Positions 1-4,423 of a stretch of 6,495 nucleotides of DNA are shown in pieces (position 1 is the first letter of the stretch; each line of letters begins with the position of its first letter). A program made the translations under genes and the position numbers. Source of the stretch: Actinomycetota bacterium (lineage in GTDB: Bacteria; Actinomycetota; Actinomycetes; Actinomycetales; Actinomycetaceae). Location of the stretch: assembly GCA_019425105.1 (NCBI GenBank), contig JAHYYD010000122.1, forward strand, positions 1-6,495, in the 5' to 3' direction. Under the pieces are notes generated by a model. It saw only the letters and a list, made by a program, of their open reading frames with translations, had not been told where the DNA came from and did no database searches.

Positions 1-28
1 GTGCCGGGCACCCGAGGGTGTCCGGCAC
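1..28 (+). terminator. Hairpin terminator of a gene left of the window
   Basis: Bases 1-12 pair with 17-28 in a 12-bp stem (one G-U pair) around the tetraloop CGAG. The stem is followed on the plus strand by TTGTGTGTT, a moderately T-rich tail, so it reads best as an intrinsic terminator for a plus-strand gene that ends before the window. It also lies 27 nt beyond the stop of the minus-strand small gene and could terminate from both sides. A second small stem (38-42 with 47-51, loop CGCA) sits between the two. Confidence 0.6.
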
Positions 29-55
29 TTGTGTGTTGCGCCCGCAGGCGCGCCA

Positions 56-178
56 TCAACGGGCGACGAGGTTACCGAAGATGGGGCGGTCCATCGAGAA
101 CTGCAGGGGATTGGTCTCTTGACGCACCCTGAAGTGATGGGCGAAGCGACGAAGGATATCTGCGACAAAACGAGACAT
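56..178 (-). CDS. Small 40-aa cationic protein, unrecognised
   Basis: This reading frame of 40 codons runs from an ATG at 178 to a TGA at 56-58. Its main support is a strong Shine-Dalgarno, AGAGGAG, with GAGGAG ending 6 nt before the ATG; it is the best ribosome site in the window. The protein starts MSRFVADILRRFAHHF, which would make an amphipathic basic helix, continues with an NPLQFSMDRP stretch and ends FGNLVAR. It has seven Arg and two adjacent His (14-15) against two Asp and one Glu. There is no signal peptide or clear membrane helix. It lies alone between a terminator-like hairpin downstream and a long AT-rich upstream region, so it is probably transcribed by itself. I do not recognise the family. 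It could be a small regulatory or membrane-surface protein, a leader peptide, or a chance frame with a good SD, though the last is less likely given the spacing and isolation. Confidence 0.55.
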   Translation of the reverse strand: MSRFVADILRRFAHHFRVRQETNPLQFSMDRPIFGNLVAR

Positions 179-184
179 GGTGTG

Positions 185-190
185 CTCCTC
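185..190 (-). promoter_or_regulatory. Strong Shine-Dalgarno of the 40-aa gene
   Basis: The plus-strand CTCCTC reads GAGGAG on the minus strand, inside AAAGAGGAG, with 6 nt (CACACC) before the ATG at 178. This site decides the start of the small gene and is the main reason to accept it. Confidence 0.65.
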
Positions 191-194
191 TTTG

Positions 195-229
195 AGTACC
201 GTGCGATGGATCTGTCACCGCGTCGTACT
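195..229 (-). other. Hairpin in the presumed 5' UTR of the 40-aa gene
   Basis: Read on the minus strand, AGTAC (229-225) pairs with GTACT (199-195). Inside a 3x3 internal loop, GCGGTG pairs with CATCGC (one G-U) around a 7-nt loop. The structure ends 4 nt before the GAGGAG ribosome site, so it could affect initiation. On the plus strand the same hairpin is followed by TTTAT, so a terminator on that strand is an alternative. The stems are short and the role is inference. Confidence 0.35.
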
Positions 230-395
230 TTTATGGTGCGCCTAAAATCGCGCATTTTCCATCGATATTTTCTAATTTTTCTGTGAAGTGCAACTTACAG
301 ACTTTTCCTTGAAACCACTTGATAAAGTCTTGACTATGAAACGCTGATTGTCTTAATTAATCCGACGGTGGATACAGGCCCATAACAATAGACAC
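230..395. promoter_or_regulatory. AT-rich intergenic control region with short repeats
   Basis: No gene is supported here. The stretch is far richer in A and T than its surroundings. CTTGA occurs three times on the plus strand (308-312, 318-322, 329-333), 10 and 11 bp apart. ATTTTC occurs at 254-259 and 267-272, with ATTTTTC at 275-281. There is an AAAAT/ATTTT inverted repeat (244-258) and the palindromes ATCGAT (261-266) and TTAATTAA (353-360). It most likely contains the promoter and operators of the minus-strand 40-aa gene, but I could not find a convincing -35/-10 pair on that strand. On the plus strand TTGACT (330-335) lies 17 bp from the weak TTAATT (353-358). Confidence 0.4.
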
Positions 396-430
396 AGTGA
401 GGGGGCAGGCCCTGGGCCTACCCCCTCACT
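396..430 (-). terminator. Intrinsic terminator of the membrane-protein gene
   Basis: Bases 396-405 pair with 421-430, and after one C-A mismatch 407-411 pair with 415-419, giving a strong GC-rich stem with a 3-nt loop. It begins 20 nt past the stop of the minus-strand membrane-protein gene. On that strand it is followed by TGTCTATTGTTATGG, which is T-rich. The plus-strand side (ACCCCCAATTC) has no T run, so the minus-strand direction is favoured. Confidence 0.7.
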
Positions 431-450
431 ACCCCCAATTCAACGTCGAG

Positions 451-783
451 TCAGCGGGCGCGCGCCAGTCGCACACGGCGCGGCAGGTAGCGGCGCACAT
501 CGAAGAAGCGAACAACCTGCATGATGCGGCGCGCGAGACGGTCGCGCACACGCCAGATCATGGTGCAGCCAACGCCGATGAAGATGGCGTTCGTCAGGAA
601 GGAGGGCCATGCGCCGGTCGAAGCGCAGGCGATCGCCAGCAGGATACAGCTGGAGACATTCAGGGAGTGGTAGCGCAGCGAGTCAGGTGCGAAGCGCTTG
701 GAGGAGACCAGGTAGTAGGCGGCGATGGAGGCGGCCGCGCCAACCCATCCGAGGATCGTGATTGCGAGAGAGAAGATCGTCAT
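451..783 (-). CDS. CBU_0592-like small membrane protein, Arg-rich tail
   Basis: The 110-aa product resembles the CBU_0592 family of small bacterial membrane proteins of unknown function: an LGWVGAAASIAAYYLVS helix, then a PDSLRYHSLN segment and GAWPSFLTNAIF. Three membrane helices fit roughly residues 4-25, 40-57 and 59-77. The last 33 residues (78-110) contain 13 Arg, so this tail should stay in the cytosol and may touch phospholipid heads or nucleic acid. The ATG at 783 is the first start after an in-frame TGA two codons upstream. There is no good Shine-Dalgarno close to it (AGGTG lies 13 nt away). The gene is divergent to lysR 86 bp away and has its own terminator, so LysR control is plausible but unproven. 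Family assignment is from memory of the motif pattern. Confidence 0.75.
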   Translation of the reverse strand: MTIFSLAITILGWVGAAASIAAYYLVSSKRFAPDSLRYHSLNVSSCILLAIACASTGAWPSFLTNAIFIGVGCTMIWRVRDRLARRIMQVVRFFDVRRYLPRRVRLARAR

Positions 784-869
784 GACTCATATGATGCACC
801 TTCCGCTAGTCAAGCACAATTGAATGGTTCTATAGTTATCTTACAGTTTCGCTTAACATAGGAGTTCGC
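784..869. promoter_or_regulatory. Divergent promoter/operator region, membrane gene and lysR
   Basis: This is an AT-rich 86-bp gap between two divergent starts. For lysR, TTGAAT (820-825) lies 16 bp from TACAGT (842-847); a second -10-like TATAGT sits at 831-836. The lysR ribosome site AGGAG is at 860-864, 5 nt before the ATG. For the membrane gene, the minus strand has TTGACT (813-808) 16 bp from TATGAG (791-786), but this box is only 2 nt from the ATG, so it is doubtful. An imperfect dyad CTATA-N7-TACAG (830-846) overlaps the lysR -10 boxes and is a candidate LysR operator, as these regulators usually bind dyads near their own promoter. Confidence 0.45.
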
Positions 870-1787
870 ATGGACATCGACCCTCGCCGCCTGCCTTTCC
901 TCCTGTCCGTCGCGCGTGAAGGCGGCATTGTTGCCGCCGCAGACATCCTCATGGTCTCGCCCTCGGCAGTGTCCCAGCAGATCCAAAAACTCGAGGAAGA
1001 AGTCGGCCTCAAGCTCGTTGAGCGCACCACCTCGGGCGCCATCCTCACCCCCGCCGGCACCATCGTCGCCGAGGCCGGCGAACGCATCAACGCAGACATC
1101 GCCGAAGCCCTCAAGGCCCTGCGCCCCCTAACGGGACAGGTCACAGGAACGGTCACTATCGGCGCGTTCCTGACGATCTGCCGATCTACCCTGATTCCCG
1201 CACTCCCCGACCTCATCGAGGCCCTCCCCGGCGTCGACCTGCGCATCGAGGAAACCGAAGAAACCCCCGGCATGGCTGCGCTGCGCACGGGCCACTACGA
1301 CATCCTCGTCATCGAACGAGACGAGGATCCGGGCCTCCCCCCGCGCGGATACACGGACATCCCATTCCTCGACGAGCCCTGGGTGCTCGTCACCCCCGAC
1401 TCTGCTCCCCCGATTGGTTCAATTGAAGACCTGGCCGACCTCACGTGGCTACGCGTCAATCCCGGAACCAGCGGCGATCACGTCATGCGCCGCATCACCA
1501 AGGCGTTCCCGGATACACGCTGGGCACCGCACCTGTACACGACGTACGAGGCCGCGCGCTCCCTCGTGCGGGCACGCACAGGCTCGACAATCCTTCCCGC
1601 GATGGCGCTGGCGGGGGCACACACGGAGGGGATGCGCATCACGCCTCTTCCGTCGCTGGGCACACGCAAGATCCTGCTGCGGCACAAGAATCACGGCTGG
1701 TCCACGGCCGGCGGCCCCGCACGCGTCGCCGCCTACCTTGCTGAGTGGAAGCGCCACAACGCCACCTACTCAAATCCCTCGGACTGA
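870..1787 (+). CDS. LysR-type transcriptional regulator
   Basis: The 305-aa product has the usual length and layout of a LysR-type regulator. A winged helix-turn-helix covers about residues 5-64, with the recognition segment SPSAVSQQIQKLEEEVG near 30-46 and the wing end GAILTPAG. A linker helix follows (65-90), then a two-lobed periplasmic-binding-protein-like effector domain from about 93 (GTVTIGAF) to 298. The ATG at 870 is set by an AGGAG site 5 nt upstream. Such proteins bind DNA as tetramers and respond to a small ligand; nothing here names the ligand. The divergent CBU_0592-like membrane gene is the most likely target, with autoregulation. The gene ends tail-to-tail with the phosphodiesterase gene, 46 bp apart, and seems to sit where other actinobacteria continue the murI cluster. 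Confidence 0.9.
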   Translation: MDIDPRRLPFLLSVAREGGIVAAADILMVSPSAVSQQIQKLEEEVGLKLVERTTSGAILTPAGTIVAEAGERINADIAEALKALRPLTGQVTGTVTIGAFLTICRSTLIPALPDLIEALPGVDLRIEETEETPGMAALRTGHYDILVIERDEDPGLPPRGYTDIPFLDEPWVLVTPDSAPPIGSIEDLADLTWLRVNPGTSGDHVMRRITKAFPDTRWAPHLYTTYEAARSLVRARTGSTILPAMALAGAHTEGMRITPLPSLGTRKILLRHKNHGWSTAGGPARVAAYLAEWKRHNATYSNPSD

Positions 1788-1833
1788 TGCCTTCGGAGTC
1801 CGCGCCCCACCTGTCAACGGGGCAAGGGACTGC

Positions 1834-2634
1834 TCAGAGGCTGACCTCCATGCCGGACGTCGCGAATTCGAGGGGCCCGCTCCACGCCTGACGAATCTCC
1901 GATGCAACCCGCTCACGAGGCGTCCACGGCTGAATATGGGTAGCGATCATGCGCTCCACTGCAGCCCTCGTCGCGAGAGTTCCCGCGCGCAGACCATCCA
2001 TGTGCATGTCCGGCTCGGTTTCGTCGCTCGTAAAGCCAACCTCACTGAGGAGCACGTCGACACCGCGCGCCCCCTCGATGATCGTGTCGCACAGGTCGGT
2101 ATCACCCGTATAGAACAGGGACACACGGCGGGACGGATCGTCCTCGGCAGGCCCCTCGATGCGCAGGCCGAAAGCCTCGACCGGATGCAGGGCACGGAAC
2201 GGACGAATCGTCATGGGCCCCACAGCATACGATTCACCCAGCTGCATGTGGGTGAAGGCAAACTCAGCCTCATAGCTCTCATCATCGGTCGCACCCTCGA
2301 TCTGACGGACGCGACGAATCGTCTCCTCGGGACCAAACAGCGACACTGGCCGGAGGGCGCAGGAGCCGGGACCCCACTTGCGGTAGACCTGCAGCGAGAT
2401 GATGTCACCCATGTGGTCGGCGTGGCAGTGAGACAGTACCAGGGCGTCAAGCTCGCACGGGCACACGTGCGTCCACAGCGCCCCAAAAGAACCAGGTCCC
2501 AGGTCGCACACGAGCGAAAACACGCGTTCCCCACCCGATTGGGGGTCGATGCCGCGCGCTTGAATAAGGTAGGAGGATGCGGGGGACTCGGGCCCCGACA
2601 TCGAGCCTGTCGCACCAATGACGGTCAGCTTCAC
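1834..2634 (-). CDS. MBL-fold phosphodiesterase, Rv1339-like
   Basis: The product, 266 aa from the chosen start, is a metallo-beta-lactamase-fold hydrolase of the RNase Z/class II phosphodiesterase type. Metal ligands are visible as HxHxDH (H69, H71, D73, H74 in SHCHADHMGD), H150, D178 in YTGDTD, H211 in HMDGLRAG and H233. The N-terminus KLTVIGATGSMSGPESPASS matches the Rv1339 type, and M. tuberculosis Rv1339 lies next to murI and has been reported to hydrolyse cyclic AMP. A cAMP phosphodiesterase role here is inference from similarity and position; a tRNase Z-like or other phosphodiester activity is the alternative. I chose the GTG at 2634, not the longer frame to 2769, because that extension lies wholly inside murI and lacks family sequence. 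GTG overlaps the murI TGA as GTGA, implying translational coupling. Confidence 0.85.
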   Translation of the reverse strand: MKLTVIGATGSMSGPESPASSYLIQARGIDPQSGGERVFSLVCDLGPGSFGALWTHVCPCELDALVLSHCHADHMGDIISLQVYRKWGPGSCALRPVSLFGPEETIRRVRQIEGATDDESYEAEFAFTHMQLGESYAVGPMTIRPFRALHPVEAFGLRIEGPAEDDPSRRVSLFYTGDTDLCDTIIEGARGVDVLLSEVGFTSDETEPDMHMDGLRAGTLATRAAVERMIATHIQPWTPRERVASEIRQAWSGPLEFATSGMEVSL

Positions 2635-3461
2635 GCGATACCACCGCCGGTGCTCACGCGAACGACGGACCCCACCTCGGGCCCGAGGAAGCGCCTGGCC
2701 AGGCGCGGGAAGGTGTCGGACGCGCCCGTGGCCAGGAACTGATGCTGCGGCCCCTGCCCAGCGGGCCACGGGTCATGCAAAAGCCCCCGGTCCACCAGCT
2801 CGTTGTAGGTCACGTTCGCAGTCGCCTCCGAGGAGGTGACCAGGGTGACGCCCTCACCCATGACGCGTCCGATCACGCCGGTGAGAAGCGGGTAGTGCGT
2901 GCAGCCGAGGATCAGCGTATCCACGCCCGCCTCCTTCAGCGGGGTGAGGTACTCGCGCGCCACGGACTCGATTTCTTCGCCCGTGGTCACCCCGGCCTCG
3001 ACGAAGTCGACGAAAGCGGGGCACGCTTGCTGGCTCACCGTCAGCCCGGGGACCGCCGCGAGCGCACGCAGGTAGGCCTCGGACTGGATGGTCGCCTTCG
3101 TTCCGATGACACCGACATGGTGGTTGCGCGTCGCGATGACGCTCTGTCGGGCGGCCGGAGTAATGACCTCAATGACGGGGATGCCGGCGTCGATCCAGTA
3201 GCGTTCGCGAGCGTCCGCGAGCGCTGCCGCTGTCGCAGTGTTGCAGGCAATGACAAGGGCCTTCACGCCGCGCGAGGCCAGCTCGTCGAGAGCGGAGAGC
3301 GTCAGCGAGCGCACCTGCGCGATAGCGCGAGGGCCGTAGGGCGTGTGCTCGGTGTCGCCCAGGTAGATGATCTCTTCGTCGGGCAGTTTATCGATGACTG
3401 CGCGCGCCACCGTCAGCCCACCTAGGCCCGAGTCGAAAATTCCGATCGGGGCGTTATTCAT
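2631..3461 (-). CDS. murI: Glutamate racemase
   Basis: MurI interconverts L- and D-glutamate in the cytosol, without a cofactor, to supply D-Glu for the peptidoglycan stem peptide. The 276-aa product is full length. It shows IGIFDSGLGGLTV at the N-terminus with the conserved Asp10-Ser11, YLGDTEHTPYG near 33-43, catalytic Cys73 in ACNTA and catalytic Cys187 in LGCTHYPLL. Both cysteines of the two-base mechanism are therefore present. The ATG at 3461 starts 17 nt after the DUF2017 stop; the upstream bases carry only a weak Shine-Dalgarno, so it probably relies on the operon transcript. Its stop overlaps the GTG of the phosphodiesterase gene. This murI-phosphodiesterase pairing is conserved in actinobacteria (Rv1338-Rv1339). 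Confidence 0.97.
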   Translation of the reverse strand: MNNAPIGIFDSGLGGLTVARAVIDKLPDEEIIYLGDTEHTPYGPRAIAQVRSLTLSALDELASRGVKALVIACNTATAAALADARERYWIDAGIPVIEVITPAARQSVIATRNHHVGVIGTKATIQSEAYLRALAAVPGLTVSQQACPAFVDFVEAGVTTGEEIESVAREYLTPLKEAGVDTLILGCTHYPLLTGVIGRVMGEGVTLVTSSEATANVTYNELVDRGLLHDPWPAGQGPQHQFLATGASDTFPRLARRFLGPEVGSVVRVSTGGGIA

Positions 3462-3478
3462 ATATCCGACTTTATGCG

Positions 3479-4051
3479 TTACTGGGAATTATTGACGGCT
3501 TCAAGAAGTGAGTCCTGCCACCATGTGACGAGCATATAGATCGCAGCAACAGTCTGTGAGCGCTCCCCCGTCGGCTCGCGCATCGCCAGCTCTTCGATCC
3601 GCTGCGCGTCACTTTCATCGGATAGGTCCAGTTCACCCGCCAAGCCGAGCCGAATGTCGTTGAGGGCACCCAGCCACGACCACACGTCGCCGGGCCGCAC
3701 AACGAGGGTGTTCGTCTCCCCGTGAACGATGTGGTCAAGATCGCTGACGATTGAGCGCAGCCGGACCGACTTCTCGCTGCGCAGGAGGTCCTCGGTGAGG
3801 GCACGCATCCGGGCCGCATCGTCCCCGTCCTCACTCATGGAGGGGAGCAGCATGCGCAGCGTGCGCTCGCGCGGAGCCTCCCGGCGCTGTTCGGTTTCCG
3901 TGAATGCGCTGAGCATCGACGAGGTCACACCGAAGTCGCCCGGATCGTCGAGGACGACGAGGACCTCGGTGGCCAGCTGGCGCAGAAGGAGCGCTTCGCC
4001 GCTACTCATCGACGAAGCGAAGCCGCCGTCTCGAGGAGCGAAACCTTCCAT
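3479..4051 (-). CDS. DUF2017 family protein
   Basis: The 190-aa product matches the actinobacterial DUF2017 family (M. tuberculosis Rv1332 type), which is found directly after clpS. Visible features are the N-terminal motif FASSMSSGEALLLRQLATE (residues 11-29), an acidic, charged middle with TERTLRMLLP-like sequence around 52-70, and a C-terminal half with the helix-forming stretches VRPGDVWSWLGALNDIRL and AAIYMLVTWWQDSLLE. It looks cytosolic and helical, with no signal peptide. The function is unknown; the fixed link to clpS suggests a role near Clp proteolysis, but this is only context. The ATG at 4051 lies 3 nt after the clpS stop, with GAGGA about 13 nt upstream inside the end of clpS, so its translation is probably coupled. 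Confidence 0.88.
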   Translation of the reverse strand: MEGFAPRDGGFASSMSSGEALLLRQLATEVLVVLDDPGDFGVTSSMLSAFTETEQRREAPRERTLRMLLPSMSEDGDDAARMRALTEDLLRSEKSVRLRSIVSDLDHIVHGETNTLVVRPGDVWSWLGALNDIRLGLAGELDLSDESDAQRIEELAMREPTGERSQTVAAIYMLVTWWQDSLLEAVNNSQ

Positions 4052-4054
4052 CTT

Positions 4055-4342
4055 TTAGTCTCTGTCCTCTTCAATGGTGGCGCGCAGCCCATAGGAGTGC
4101 ATCGCCATGACGTCGGCCTCGATACGTTCGCGCACTCCCGTGGAGACGGTGGCGCGCCCGCGCGTATGGACGGCCATCATCAATTCCTCCGCGCGAAGTG
4201 CGGAATAGCCGAAATATTGCCGAAAAACGGCGCTCACGTAGCTCATGAGATTGACGGGATCGTCCCACACGACGGCACGCCAGCGCGGCACCGCAGTGGG
4301 TGCTTCCTGCGCGCGGGACGCTGGCTGGAGGATCGTTGTCAT
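4055..4342 (-). CDS. clpS: ATP-dependent Clp protease adaptor ClpS
   Basis: ClpS binds N-degron substrates and hands them to the ClpC or ClpA unfoldase for ClpP degradation. The 95-aa product shows the core of the family. WDDPVNLMSYV (26-36) holds the acidic pair D27-D28 that contacts the substrate N-terminus, with M33 near the pocket gate. LMMAVHTRGRA (54-64) holds His59, the counterpart of E. coli His66. A C-terminal MHSYGLRATIEED strand follows. The first 20 residues are a flexible arm that in the family engages the unfoldase. The ATG at 4342 has no Shine-Dalgarno but a TACTGT box ends 6 nt before it, so the mRNA may be leaderless. It is first in an operon with DUF2017, murI and the phosphodiesterase gene and is divergent to pncB. 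Confidence 0.95.
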   Translation of the reverse strand: MTTILQPASRAQEAPTAVPRWRAVVWDDPVNLMSYVSAVFRQYFGYSALRAEELMMAVHTRGRATVSTGVRERIEADVMAMHSYGLRATIEEDRD

Positions 4343-4348
4343 ATGCCA

Positions 4349-4377
4349 ACAGTACGGTGAAAGGATGTGTCTGGGAA
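4349..4377 (-). promoter_or_regulatory. Candidate leaderless promoter of clpS operon
   Basis: On the minus strand TTCCCA (4377-4372, four of six matches to TTGACA) lies 17 bp from TACTGT (4354-4349, a TANNNT -10). The box is followed by exactly 6 nt and then the clpS ATG at 4342. A start at the A of the ATG would give a transcript with no leader, in line with the missing Shine-Dalgarno. Confidence 0.5.
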
Positions 4378-4411
4378 GCGAAATCGCACCGCGGTGACAC
4401 GCTTCTCAGGG

Positions 4412-4417
4412 TAGGCT
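4412..4417 (+). promoter_or_regulatory. Candidate -10 box of pncB, leaderless spacing
   Basis: TAGGCT fits TANNNT and lies 6 nt before the pncB ATG at 4424, the same spacing as on the clpS side. A GTGACA (4394-4399) resembles a -35 but is only 12 bp upstream, too close for a standard pair. AGGGTAGG just upstream could instead act as a weak ribosome site, with 8 nt from its last G to the ATG. Confidence 0.4.
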
Positions 4418-4423
4418 CACAGT

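Noticed and set aside
29..286. Plus-strand 85-codon frame from TTG
   Set aside because: It starts in the tail of the terminator hairpin without a ribosome site and runs into AT-rich non-coding sequence; the opposite-strand 40-aa frame has a strong Shine-Dalgarno.
353..360. TTAATTAA palindrome as an attachment or integration site
   Set aside because: No integrase, tRNA end or matching direct repeat is present; an 8-bp palindrome in AT-rich DNA is not evidence enough.
397..861. Plus-strand open frame opposite the membrane-protein gene
   Set aside because: It begins inside a terminator hairpin, has no ribosome site and is antisense to a gene with clear membrane helices.
1780..1823. Terminator between lysR and the phosphodiesterase gene
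   Set aside because: Stems of only 5-6 bp with 10-11 nt loops and no T run on either strand; too weak to call.
1414..2742. Plus-strand open frame of 442 codons across lysR 3' end and the phosphodiesterase gene
   Set aside because: It crosses the end of one convincing gene and runs antisense to another, with no recognisable domain.
2635..2769. Longer N-terminus for the phosphodiesterase gene
   Set aside because: These 45 codons lie entirely within murI and are low-complexity Arg/Ala/Pro; the family N-terminus begins at the GTG at 2634.
2742..3425. Plus-strand open frame antisense to murI
   Set aside because: murI on the other strand has both catalytic cysteines and full length; this frame is Arg/Asp/Gly-rich shadow sequence.
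4394..4417. GTGACA / TAGGCT as a paired -35/-10 promoter for pncB
   Set aside because: The spacer is 12 bp, too short for a primary sigma factor promoter; only the -10-like box is kept as a candidate.
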